Shown one piece after another: positions 35,814-43,970 of a stretch of DNA of 64,000 nucleotides (the first letter of the stretch is position 1; every line of letters begins with the position of its first letter). A program made the translations under genes and the position numbers. This DNA is from JAEUUM01 sp038326165 (GTDB lineage Bacteria > Bacteroidota > Bacteroidia > Chitinophagales > Saprospiraceae): positions 62,001 to 126,000 of the forward strand of contig JBBQJT010000001.1 of the NCBI GenBank assembly GCA_038326165.1. The letters are read 5' to 3'. The notes beneath the pieces were generated by a model. The model saw nothing but the letters and a program-made list of their open reading frames with translations, made no database searches and was not told the origin of the DNA.

Positions 35814-36251
35814 TCTGCTATTATTTTATCTCAATTGACGCATTTGAGAATTATTGATATTAAAACATGAAATCTTTAAATGAAATTCTACATTAACTTA
35901 TATCCTTGCTTAGAATTTAAATTGTTACAAAAATAGTATATTATTCAAATAAAAGTCCTTTGTTCTTAGTTGTTGTTACAAAATTCAATATGCTGCATGT
36001 GCTGAAAATTAATGGAGAGTTAAAATGGAAGATTTTCAGATTACCATTTAGTTTTCTTTGTTTTCTTTTGGGCATTTCACGAACAAAACGAAAAAGATTC
36101 TTCATCTCAATATTCCCCAATTCAGTTAAGAATCCTCTGTGTAACCAAGCTTAAATCAAAAGTTTTGACTAAAAGATTGAGTATTCTTATTTCGAGAATA
36201 AAAATAGGCCCCTTGGTTGTCCAAGGAGCCTTTGAATATCTAAAATAAAAT
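35814..36251. other. Intergenic region, 438 bases
   Basis: AT-rich sequence between tonB and the small membrane gene. The only structure I can support is the tonB operon terminator at its right end. A plus-strand reading frame of 64 codons (35960-36154) has a TTG start, no promoter and no protein-like pattern and is not called. Confidence 0.6.
36201..36230 (-). terminator. Terminator of the exbB-exbD-exbD-tonB operon
   Basis: On the minus strand GGCTCCTTGG (36230-36221) pairs with CCAAGGGGCC (36216-36207) around a 4-base loop with one mismatch, followed by TATTTTTATT. It starts 21 bases after the tonB stop. Confidence 0.8.
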
Positions 36252-37064
36252 TTATTGCAATTTGAAATTAACAGGGAGTGTGTACAATACATTTACAGAT
36301 TTACCATTTTGTTTTCCTGGTTTCCATTCTGGCATATTTCGTACCACACGCATTGCTTCTTCATCGCAACCACCGCCAATACCTTTACGCACCGTAACAT
36401 CTTTGATTCTACCGTTTTTATCCACTTGAAAGGATAATACTACACGACCTTCAATACCGTTATCACGGGCAATGGCAGGATACTTGATGTTTTTGGCAAG
36501 ATATTCTCTCAATGCATCTTCACCTCCTGGGAATGAAGGATTCTGTTCTACAAAGCTGAAAACTTTTGTATCATCTTCTACTGGAGCTGAAACTACTGGA
36601 GGCGCCTCAACTTGAGGTACATAGTCCTTGTTGTCACTTATCACTGTTGTAGTGGCAGTATTCACAGTGATGTCATCAACTTTAGGTGGCTCTTTTTCTT
36701 TTACATCCTCATCTTTTTTGATTACAGGCGGAGTAAATTTTACAGACGGTGGCTTAGGAGGCTCCTTTTTAGGAGGTGGTGGGGGAGGAAGTGGTTTTTT
36801 CTCGTCTGGTTTTTTTGTTTCTATCTTTTTGAGTTCCACTTTTACATCTGACAATTTATCGTCTTCTTTTTTACCAAGAGTCAGATACTTAGCCCACATT
36901 GGAATGGACAAACAAAAAGCAAAAAGTAAAACTCCTCCAATCAAAGCTTTTTTGATGTGGGAAGGATATTTTTTACGAAGAAAATACGCACCATACTCCT
37001 TATTTCTTCCCTCGAAGATGATATCTAATATATCTTCATTCTTTGGATCTTGATTTGCGTTCAT
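36252..37064 (-). CDS. tonB: Energy transducer TonB
   Basis: Transmits proton-motive-force energy from ExbB/ExbD to outer membrane receptors. The N-terminal cytoplasmic part carries the Bacteroidota motif IIFEGRNKEYGAYFLRKKYPSH (about 15-36). One transmembrane helix follows (ALIGGVLLFAFCLSIPMWAKYL). A Pro/Lys-rich periplasm-spanning stretch lies at about 75-125. The C-terminal TonB domain (FPGGEDALREYLAKNIKYPAIARDNGIEGRVVLSFQVDKNGRI ... DEEAMRVVRNMPEWKPGKQNGKSVNVLYTLPVNFKLQ) is complete. 270 residues. It is the last gene of the operon, and two receptor genes in this window would use it. Confidence 0.97.
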   Translation of the reverse strand: MNANQDPKNEDILDIIFEGRNKEYGAYFLRKKYPSHIKKALIGGVLLFAFCLSIPMWAKYLTLGKKEDDKLSDVKVELKKIETKKPDEKKPLPPPPPPKKEPPKPPSVKFTPPVIKKDEDVKEKEPPKVDDITVNTATTTVISDNKDYVPQVEAPPVVSAPVEDDTKVFSFVEQNPSFPGGEDALREYLAKNIKYPAIARDNGIEGRVVLSFQVDKNGRIKDVTVRKGIGGGCDEEAMRVVRNMPEWKPGKQNGKSVNVLYTLPVNFKLQ

Positions 37065-37090
37065 AATTTCTGCTGTTTACAGATTAGTAA

Positions 37091-37672
37091 TTAATTAGAA
37101 GCTGGTGGAGCTGAAATACCTATTTTTTTATCCAAAAGCCCTTGATCTGTTTTATCCAAATCGACTAAAGCATAATTACGTACTTGGATGATCGACATTT
37201 CGTCAAACATATCCACAATATTCTTGTAATTGCTCCTTGGAGTAGCCTTAATCAAAACTGATAATCTATCTGGGTTTTTCTCTGTTGGATTTGCGGCAAT
37301 TACATCTTGTTTTTTATCAGCAATTACTTTTCTGATTCCATCAGCTGCATAACTTGATTGTTCCACAACTGTAGCAGGATCAGTAGGTAATCCCATATAA
37401 TAAAAGATTGAATCTCCACCGCCTAAGAGCACAGTCATGGATTCAGATGCTTTCAGTTCAGTTTGGTCTTTTATGTCATTAATTTTTGCTGGCATTTTTA
37501 CATCCATTATGGTTGGTTTGTTGAATGTTGTTGTCAGCATGAAAAAAGTAACCAAGAGGAACGCCAAATCCACCATGGGTGTCATATCCACACGGGTGGA
37601 CATCTTTTTACTTCGTTTCCCTCCTTTGTGCCGTTTACCGCCACCGGAGTCCGATGTATTCATTTCAGCCAT
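37091..37672 (-). CDS. exbD: Biopolymer transporter ExbD (second copy)
   Basis: A TolR/ExbD-family inner-membrane protein of 193 residues. A basic cytoplasmic N-terminus (GGGKRHKGGKRSKKMSTRVDMTPMVDLAFLLVTFFMLTTTF) includes the single transmembrane helix with the essential Asp (D in MVDLAFLL). The periplasmic domain is larger than in proteobacteria, including VLLGGGDSIFYYMG and DRLSVLIKATPRSNYKNIVDMFDEM. It follows the first exbD by about 50 bases and precedes tonB by about 26. Two consecutive exbD genes are the norm in Bacteroidota. Confidence 0.94.
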   Translation of the reverse strand: MAEMNTSDSGGGKRHKGGKRSKKMSTRVDMTPMVDLAFLLVTFFMLTTTFNKPTIMDVKMPAKINDIKDQTELKASESMTVLLGGGDSIFYYMGLPTDPATVVEQSSYAADGIRKVIADKKQDVIAANPTEKNPDRLSVLIKATPRSNYKNIVDMFDEMSIIQVRNYALVDLDKTDQGLLDKKIGISAPPASN

Positions 37673-37722
37673 AGCTTACTTATTTTTATTTTGTTGCAAA
37701 ATAAGGTTCATTATTTTCTCAA

Positions 37723-38361
37723 TTAATGAGATGATTGTGAGGGCTTTTTATTTGGGTTGGCTTCCAAGTCAGTAATGAAATTAAAGGTGTTGAAGTTTTT
37801 AGCTTGCAACGAATTAAATAATTTCTTTACCGCAGGATAGTTACTCTTACCATCGCCTTTGATAGCTATAATAGGAACTTCACCCTTTTCTTCGGAATAG
37901 GCCTCAAACGATGTTTCAACCCAGTCCACAAGTTCATTCTTTATGGTATCTAGTGGTATTCCTGATTGTTTAAATTGTTTTCGTTGTTCTGTTTCCATAT
38001 CCAGCAAAGCTGGTAATTGGTCAATAGGAACACCAAAACTTTCTAAACCTTCAAAGTTTTTAGCTTGTTTATCCGTAAAACCGATTTTATATTTACCTGC
38101 CATGGACTGCAAAATTGCAGCTCTTGTGTTTTTCCCTGTCATGCTGTAAAAAACCCTTCCATCTTTATCCATAGTTAACAATACAACACCACCATCTTTA
38201 AGTTTTGTCTCAGATATGGATGATGGAGTATCGACTATTACAGGTTCGTCTGGTCTGAATTGAGTAGTTAGCATGAAAAAGGTCAACAACAAGAAAGATA
38301 CATCGCACATGGCTGTCATGTCAATCGCTGTACTTTTTCGAGGTATTTTGACCTTAGGCAT
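37723..38361 (-). CDS. exbD: Biopolymer transporter ExbD (first copy)
   Basis: ExbD/TolR-family protein of 212 residues, paralogous to the next gene. The transmembrane segment with the conserved Asp is STAIDMTAMCDVSFLLLTFFMLTTQF. Periplasmic strands include VVLLTMDKDGRVFYSM and VPIIAIKGDGKSNYPAVKKLFNSLQ. It carries an insertion of about 60 residues (MAGKYKIGFTDKQAKNFEGL ... IKNELVDWVETSF) relative to the second copy. The two ExbD proteins probably form heteromeric dimers in the ExbB pore, which is inference. Confidence 0.94.
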   Translation of the reverse strand: MPKVKIPRKSTAIDMTAMCDVSFLLLTFFMLTTQFRPDEPVIVDTPSSISETKLKDGGVVLLTMDKDGRVFYSMTGKNTRAAILQSMAGKYKIGFTDKQAKNFEGLESFGVPIDQLPALLDMETEQRKQFKQSGIPLDTIKNELVDWVETSFEAYSEEKGEVPIIAIKGDGKSNYPAVKKLFNSLQAKNFNTFNFITDLEANPNKKPSQSSH

Positions 38362-38430
38362 ATTGATTAATTTAGTCTGTTAAGAATGTGATGCAAAAAA
38401 CATTTATAGAGTTGGGTACAACTCAATAAA

Positions 38431-39246
38431 TTAACGGTGTTTCGCAGCAAATGTATGTGCAATACTTACACCTGCCTCATCAATTCTGTAAGTCAAACTA
38501 TCAATTTTTGTAGTAAAGTAATTATACATAACAATAGCCACAGCAGAAGTACCAATACCTAAGGCAGTATTAATTAAGGCTTCTGAAATACCAGTTGCCA
38601 ATGCGGTTGCATCTGGGTTACCGGCGATAGCAAGAGCTGCAAATGCTTTAATCATACCCAATACTGTACCCAATAGTCCTACTAATGTCGCTACCGAGGC
38701 AAGCGTTGCCAAGAATACAAGGTTTTTTTCTAGCATTGGCAATTCCAAAGATGTTGCTTCTTCAACTTCTTTTTGTATTGCTAATATCTTTTGGTCTTTA
38801 GCCAGAGTTGTATCAGTTTCCATCTCTTGATATTTCTTTAAAGTTGCTTTGACAACATTAGCTACTGAACCTTTTTGTTTGTCGCAAGCAGCTAAAGCTT
38901 TACTGACATCTCCCGCATCTAATGCATGTTTAACAGTCTTTATAAATTCATCTACATTACCTGATCCTTTGGCTTTGCCAATTGTTAAAAGTCTTTCAAT
39001 TACGAAAACAATAACGATAAGAAATTGCGTCATCAAGAATGGTACTACAATACCTCCTTTGTAAATAACACCAAAATAGTTTCCAACTTTTGGATTGTTT
39101 TCAGGATTTTCTCCAATAAAATTACCTGAAGCTCCAAAGACATACTTGTAAATAACATAACTTACTACTAGGCATACGGGGATCACCAGAATTGAAAAAA
39201 GATTACTTTCCTGTTTAACTGGAGTGGATTTACTCACTTGCGTCAT
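38431..39246 (-). CDS. exbB: MotA/TolQ/ExbB proton channel protein
   Basis: The channel subunit of the TonB motor, 271 residues. Transmembrane segments are visible at SILVIPVCLVVSYVIYKYV, GGIVVPFLMTQFLIVIVFVIERLL, LVFLATLASVATLVGLLGTVLGMIKAF and ALINTALGIGTSAVAIVMYNYF. The last two are the signature pore helices of ExbB/TolQ (GLLGTVxGMIxAF, and the TALGIG with conserved Thr/Ala pattern). It is the first gene of the operon, with 69- and 50-base gaps to the two exbD genes. Confidence 0.95.
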   Translation of the reverse strand: MTQVSKSTPVKQESNLFSILVIPVCLVVSYVIYKYVFGASGNFIGENPENNPKVGNYFGVIYKGGIVVPFLMTQFLIVIVFVIERLLTIGKAKGSGNVDEFIKTVKHALDAGDVSKALAACDKQKGSVANVVKATLKKYQEMETDTTLAKDQKILAIQKEVEEATSLELPMLEKNLVFLATLASVATLVGLLGTVLGMIKAFAALAIAGNPDATALATGISEALINTALGIGTSAVAIVMYNYFTTKIDSLTYRIDEAGVSIAHTFAAKHR

Positions 39247-39730
39247 GATTGATTTGTTTTAATGATTAGTACGATTAATGAATGCAATTATTTCAAGCCA
39301 CGAAAATAGGGCAAAACAATCTGAATTTTTACAACAATCTGTAGAAAATATTATCAATGTTTAAAAAAATTAATTTTGACTGACAAAACATTGAAATTAT
39401 TTAACACTGAAGTCCATGATTATTTTTATTTCAAAATAATTTCAAACTTGAACAGCAACACAAAAATAATTTTGTTGTGAATGCTTCTTACTCGAGCACA
39501 TTTTTTTTTCTAGAAGTTTTAATCCACCTACAGCATTAGGCGCTGAATCGACGAAATTTTTGATCGTTCTAAAAATTTGTCGAAGTTAACCTCGACAAAA
39601 CTAAGATTTACACCGACCCAAAGGCCAAGATCCGCTAAGCCAGATTTTGGGTTTAACAATACCATGAAATAAGCATTTGTAGATTGCCCTTTGCTCATTC
39701 ATATCTAAACCATGGTAGAAATGTAAAATG
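39247..39730. other. Non-coding region, 484 bases, upstream of exbB
   Basis: AT-rich sequence with no supportable gene on either strand. It contains the 24-bp palindrome at 39576-39599 and an imperfect inverted pair (ACCCAAA near 39615, TTTGGGT near 39648). Reading frames here give no protein-like pattern. It borders the glycosyltransferase remnant. Confidence 0.6.
39576..39599. repeat. 24-bp near-perfect palindrome
   Basis: Arms TTTGTCGA (39576-39583) and TCGACAAA (39592-39599) are perfect complements, and the 8-base centre holds the palindrome GTTAAC, so 11 of 12 base pairs match. No T-run follows, so it is not a typical terminator. Its size and symmetry suit an operator for a dimeric regulator. 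Confidence 0.7.
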
Positions 39731-39943
39731 TTATAATCTATTAATTGATTCGATATTACTTTCTTCAATGACGTACAAGGGGCGTTTCCTGATGTCAGTG
39801 TTGATTCTGCTGATGTATTCTCCCAAAACTCCAATTGAAATCAATTGGATGCCGCCAATAAACATTGTACTAATTATCAGCGAAGTCCAACCAGTTATTA
39901 CACGATGCAAAAAGAATTGGCTTGCATTATGACGTCCCCACAT
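39731..39943 (-). pseudogene. C-terminal remnant of a GtrB/DPM-type family 2 glycosyltransferase
   Basis: The short minus-strand frame encodes ITGWTSLIISTMFIGG, IQLISIGVLGEYISRI and NTDIRKRPLYVIEES. This is the C-terminal transmembrane hairpin and tail of polyprenyl-phosphate sugar transferases (the GEYxxRxxxExxxRPxY motif). The catalytic GT-A domain (about 230 residues) is absent: upstream sequence has an in-frame stop and then the terminator of the haloperoxidase gene. It is therefore the stub of a gene lost by deletion or rearrangement. Confidence 0.75.
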
Positions 39944-39964
39944 TGCCCCATTTTTTCAAAATAA

Positions 39965-39996
39965 AAAAAGCCCTGTGATTATTCACAAGGCTTTTT
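39965..39996 (-). terminator. Terminator after the haloperoxidase-like gene
   Basis: AAAAAGCCCTGTG (39965-39977) pairs with CACAAGGCTTTTT (39984-39996) with one C/A mismatch and a 6-base loop. On the minus strand it follows the stop at 40018 by about 20 bases. The A/T flanks make it bidirectional. Confidence 0.75.
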
Positions 39997-40017
39997 CGGT
40001 ATAACACAATAAATAAT

Positions 40018-41400
40018 TTATTTAGTCCAAGAAATTTGGTTGACTTTTCTTCCAATTCTGTAACCTAATTTTAAACCTTCAGTGCAATCCATTCTCCAGT
40101 GCACTCCTAATTTGATTCTTGATTCAGCATTTTCTTCTGCAAAAGAATAGAAATTAGGGAATGTTCTTGCATAACCACGGAAATCTACCCGTCCTTCATG
40201 GCAACGATCTGTGAATGCGAAATCAGTACCAAACTCATCAGTTAAAACTTCAGCAGCAACCGCTCCAAAAGTTGAGTGACCTGATGGATATGCAGCAAAA
40301 GGTGGCGTTACGCCGTCTGCACTCAAGATGGTTTTCCAATTCGGGTCAATTACTTTTCTGATGTAAGTCACTGGGCGCTCAACTTGATATTTCCATTTTA
40401 AATACCAAACTGCGTTGGAAGCATCACTCAGTCCTACCCCAATTTTAGTATTTGTTATCAAAGCTTTTTCTAAGTTGCAATCAGAATTATTGTAAACTTG
40501 AGAAGCAATGGCGAACATTCTAACAGGAGGACTGAAAGTCAGGTTCAATAAATCATCACTCCAAAATTCTGCAACCCATTTGTCTTCTTCTGTTCCACTT
40601 TCAACGGTATTGTAGTTTTCCAGTGCTTGAAGATAATAAACTGATTTTTTATCTTCACTATAAGGAATTGGCGCTGGAATGTTTCTGTCTGCAGGGCTTA
40701 TTGCAAACAATCTTGCTCCACCACCTGCATTTTCAGATACACCGACTCCAAATTTAGTCCAGTGACCAGCTTGAAAATTTGGAAATGTTGGTTCCCAAAT
40801 ACCGTTACCAGGTAATTTGTTGTAAGCTTCAGTGGGACGTAGATACGCTTGGAAAGCATAACTGTCAGTTTTTAAATAATTCCAAAGTACTTCAGCAACA
40901 TCACGTCCTCTTTTAAGGGAATTTTGTATTACTTCGTTGGAAATGCCTTGGCTATATTTGGTTTGTAATTCATTTTCGGCGGCTTGAAAAATTAGAGTTT
41001 GTGTTGCTCCAGGGAAGCCCGCTTTATAAATGAAGGCTTGAGCTGAACTGATTACCAAAGGCCAATTGTATTCCTTAGTTGCGTCAAAAACAGGTAAACT
41101 AACACCTGCCTTTTTTCCCATAATGGTCTGATAATTTGGCATACCCGGTAAAGCAGCTTCATACATAGCAAAGCCAGAATACGCCATCACGGTAGTGACA
41201 GGGCATGGGCGATAGCCAGCGGCGTATCTTTCTACTTCTAGCAGTGCTTCATTGTATCGGGTGATTACATCGCGCGCCTGAGAATCAGATACTTTTGGAA
41301 TTGTGGAGTTAATGTCATCGTCTTTACGACAAGACGTAACGAATAATGACATGGATGCCATTGCTAACAATAAAATACTGAAAAGTGGTTTTGTGCTCAT
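40018..41400 (-). CDS. Vanadium-dependent haloperoxidase/PAP2-family lipoprotein
   Basis: A secreted lipoprotein (MSLFVTSC, Cys about 24) of the vanadium haloperoxidase/acid phosphatase superfamily. The three active-site motifs are intact: KWKYQVERP (Kx6RP), AAYPSGHSTFGAV (PSGH) and ESRIKLGVHWRMDCTEG (SRx5Hx3D), in the C-terminal ~130 residues. The N-terminal 300 residues are helical, as in Bacteroidota members whose enzymatic activity is mostly unknown. Whether it oxidises halides or hydrolyses phosphate esters cannot be told from the motifs. It is monocistronic, with its own promoter and terminator. Confidence 0.88.
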   Translation of the reverse strand: MSTKPLFSILLLAMASMSLFVTSCRKDDDINSTIPKVSDSQARDVITRYNEALLEVERYAAGYRPCPVTTVMAYSGFAMYEAALPGMPNYQTIMGKKAGVSLPVFDATKEYNWPLVISSAQAFIYKAGFPGATQTLIFQAAENELQTKYSQGISNEVIQNSLKRGRDVAEVLWNYLKTDSYAFQAYLRPTEAYNKLPGNGIWEPTFPNFQAGHWTKFGVGVSENAGGGARLFAISPADRNIPAPIPYSEDKKSVYYLQALENYNTVESGTEEDKWVAEFWSDDLLNLTFSPPVRMFAIASQVYNNSDCNLEKALITNTKIGVGLSDASNAVWYLKWKYQVERPVTYIRKVIDPNWKTILSADGVTPPFAAYPSGHSTFGAVAAEVLTDEFGTDFAFTDRCHEGRVDFRGYARTFPNFYSFAEENAESRIKLGVHWRMDCTEGLKLGYRIGRKVNQISWTK

Positions 41401-41478
41401 GGGTAGAGATTAGTTTGTGTATGTTTGATATGTTGGCAAATCAGTAAAACCCAATCAGAATATTTGTTTTACATGGTG

Positions 41479-41509
41479 CAAAAATAGCTCCATTTTATAA
41501 TTTTTACAA
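41479..41509 (-). promoter_or_regulatory. Promoter (TTG-N20-TATTTTTG) of the haloperoxidase-like gene
   Basis: On the minus strand TTG (41509-41507) and TATTTTTG (41486-41479) are 20 bases apart. The predicted leader before the ATG at 41400 is about 70 bases. Confidence 0.55.
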
Positions 41510-41648
41510 GATTTCTTGTGTTTTTTTGACTAAATTAGAATTTTAGTTGATAAATAAGCTTCTTGCATCAACAATATTTATTCAATTTCAATTAAGTATA
41601 AAGATTAGTTATAATTATTGAGGTGTGTTGAGTCAATTTTTCTAAATC

Positions 41649-43856
41649 CTAAAGATTGATTTTGATGGTAATGTAGAATGAGCGACCATCAGAAGGCCAG
41701 ATTCCAGGTCCAGGATATATCAATGGTCGTTTTGTAAAATAGGAATTATCCGTAAGATTATTGATGCCAAAATTTAAAGTTAGATATTTTGCAAATGGTA
41801 TTCTGAAATTTATATCAAACACGCCGTATGATGGAACCAAGCCAATCGAGCCATTCTCAGAAGCAGATAGCGTATTTCCAGGATCAGAGAAACTTGAAGA
41901 AGTATAACTGAATTGCAAGTTTGAACTAAAATTCAAATATTGGAATTCTATGCCGTTTCTTGAAATGAATCTTGGCACACTTTCAACTTCATTGCCCGAA
42001 ATATCTGTATTGGATCCATTAATACCTTTCAAAGCCAGATTAGCATTTTGATATTGAGCTTTCATAATCGATGTGGATGTGAAAACCGAAATTGTAGTTT
42101 TTTTGGATTGCAGGATTTCATATTCTAAAAATGTTTCCAACCCATGAGTAATGCTATTTCCGATGTTGGTTTTATAGATGTATGTTTGATTGTTTTCGTC
42201 TGTCTGAAGCAGATCTCCCATTCTGTGGTTATAAAGCATTGTAAAGTAGGTTAATTCATACTTTAGTCGTCGATGTAAATAACCGTTCATTCCAACTTCA
42301 AAATTAAACCCTGTTGCATTTTTTAGATTTTTATTGGCTTTTTGAAGATTCGATGCCGGAATAATATCTTTGAATAAAACGGGTCGATATGCTTGGGAAA
42401 AAGCTGCATATAACCGATGATGGTTGTTGATTTGATATTGCGTATTAATTCCAAAAACAGGGATGTTATGCTTTATTTGGTTTGGAATGTCTTCCGGATC
42501 CAAATAACTAATATAGCCAGAAAAATTGGTGTAACCATTTTCGTACCGAATTCCTGGTGCGATTGTGAACTTTGAGTTGATATGTATTAGGTTTTCTATT
42601 GCTATTGCTATACTTTGGCTTTTATATTTCATGTCTCTTCCAAAGGAAAAACCATTTACTGGTTGAACAGTCAAATCGTAATCACTGCCATTGGTTCCGA
42701 TTCCTCTTTGTTTTCGAGTCATGTCATTATTAAAATACCTGATGCTGGTACTGAGGACATTTTTGAACTTTCCAATTCTATACTGATTTAGCATGCGCAA
42801 TTCTGTTGTTCTTGAATTGAACATGTCAATATTCACAGCCCTATTTGCAAATTTTTCAGTCAATGGATCGGGGAGATCGGCTTTATTTGCAAAACCTTCA
42901 AATTCTACACTATTCCTTGAGCCAAAAACACCTGAAACGATCCAGTTAAGTTGGGTATTGGATCCAATTTTCCAATTGAGCGTCATCGATGGAATTGTAA
43001 TGGCTGGACTGTAGTAGTTTCTGTTTCTAGTAGATTGTTTTGGGTTCTCGTAAAAAGTGCTATCGGTGAGCGGACCAGGTATCTTGTATCTGTAAACATT
43101 TCTTCCTATTTCAAATTTTAAACTCAAGTCAGAATTTATTTGATACTTGAGCTGCAAAAATTGGGCTAGGCTACTTGAGCTTGAGTTTTCCCGATATCCT
43201 TCACTTGTTCTATTGCTATTGTATGCGTAATAACTGAATTTCTTTGTAGAGCCACCAATAGCATTGTAGCTGCTTAAAGCGCCAAAAGAGCCGACAGTAT
43301 TGATACTTTCAATACTTAGTGGTTTATTTGGAGTTCCAGTTTTAGTAACATAATTGACCATTCCGCCAAATGCTGAACCATATTGTAAAGCAGCAGTTCC
43401 TCGCAGAATTTCTATTTTTTCAATTGATTCCAGGGGAGGACTGTAATGGCTTGCAGGATAGCCGTAAAGATCGGAATTGATTATAACATCATTTTGTCTG
43501 ATATTCATCTCCCAACTTCGGTGGGGATCCAATCCTCGTAACGAGAAATTAATTTGATTTCCTGAACCATCCATGTCATAAATAAATGCTCCTGGTACTT
43601 TGGCAAATAGTTGTCTTCCTATTTTATCGGCAACGTTGCTGGGCAAGTTAGCAAGAGAAACGACTTCAGATTTTACGCCACCTACAATATAGGTGTTATG
43701 AATATCAGGAAGTTTGTCAATTTTATTCTGTTTAATCAAAGCTGTAATCTCCACAGGTGCGAGGTGTAGAATTTTTGAGCTGTCCAAAAGCGTTTGCCCT
43801 ATGGCAGTGGTACAAATAAAAAGTAGAAAAATTATTAATCTCATCGATCGCAACAA
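41649..43856 (-). CDS. TonB-dependent receptor, FecA-like
   Basis: Outer-membrane transporter of 735 residues. Signal peptide to about residue 20 (CTTAIGQ). Plug domain: GRQLFAKVPGAFIYDMDGSGNQINFSLRGLDPHRSWEMNIRQNDVIINSDLYGYP and IEKIEILRGTAALQYGSAFGGMVNYVTK. The barrel has many paired aromatic strands and ends GRSFYITIKINL. The plug wording (Y-G-Y-P-x-S-H-Y, SPP) is that of Fe(3+)-dicitrate/FecA-like receptors, so ferric citrate or a siderophore is a reasonable guess. No STN domain and no sigma/anti-sigma pair adjoin it, so it lacks the signalling arrangement of the receptor at 28.2 kb. No Fur box was identified. Confidence 0.9.
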   Translation of the reverse strand: MLRSMRLIIFLLFICTTAIGQTLLDSSKILHLAPVEITALIKQNKIDKLPDIHNTYIVGGVKSEVVSLANLPSNVADKIGRQLFAKVPGAFIYDMDGSGNQINFSLRGLDPHRSWEMNIRQNDVIINSDLYGYPASHYSPPLESIEKIEILRGTAALQYGSAFGGMVNYVTKTGTPNKPLSIESINTVGSFGALSSYNAIGGSTKKFSYYAYNSNRTSEGYRENSSSSSLAQFLQLKYQINSDLSLKFEIGRNVYRYKIPGPLTDSTFYENPKQSTRNRNYYSPAITIPSMTLNWKIGSNTQLNWIVSGVFGSRNSVEFEGFANKADLPDPLTEKFANRAVNIDMFNSRTTELRMLNQYRIGKFKNVLSTSIRYFNNDMTRKQRGIGTNGSDYDLTVQPVNGFSFGRDMKYKSQSIAIAIENLIHINSKFTIAPGIRYENGYTNFSGYISYLDPEDIPNQIKHNIPVFGINTQYQINNHHRLYAAFSQAYRPVLFKDIIPASNLQKANKNLKNATGFNFEVGMNGYLHRRLKYELTYFTMLYNHRMGDLLQTDENNQTYIYKTNIGNSITHGLETFLEYEILQSKKTTISVFTSTSIMKAQYQNANLALKGINGSNTDISGNEVESVPRFISRNGIEFQYLNFSSNLQFSYTSSSFSDPGNTLSASENGSIGLVPSYGVFDINFRIPFAKYLTLNFGINNLTDNSYFTKRPLIYPGPGIWPSDGRSFYITIKINL

Positions 43857-43970
43857 GGTAACTAGACTGAATTACGAAGTCGATTATGCATTGTTGCACA
43901 ATATGTTAACAATGATACATATAGATTGATGAATCCCTTAAAACTGCTGATTAAATAGATAACCCTTAGG

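Noticed and set aside
35960..36154. 64-codon plus-strand reading frame in the tonB downstream gap
   Set aside because: TTG start, no promoter or protein-like pattern, and rich in Phe/Leu/Lys as expected from random AT-rich sequence.
36612..37053. Gly/Phe/Ser-rich plus-strand frames opposite tonB
   Set aside because: They are the complement of the Pro/Lys-rich linker of tonB, a composition effect.
39601..39834. 77-codon minus-strand frame overlapping the glycosyltransferase remnant
   Set aside because: It is a different frame from the recognisable RPLYVIEE remnant and shows no glycosyltransferase or other motif.
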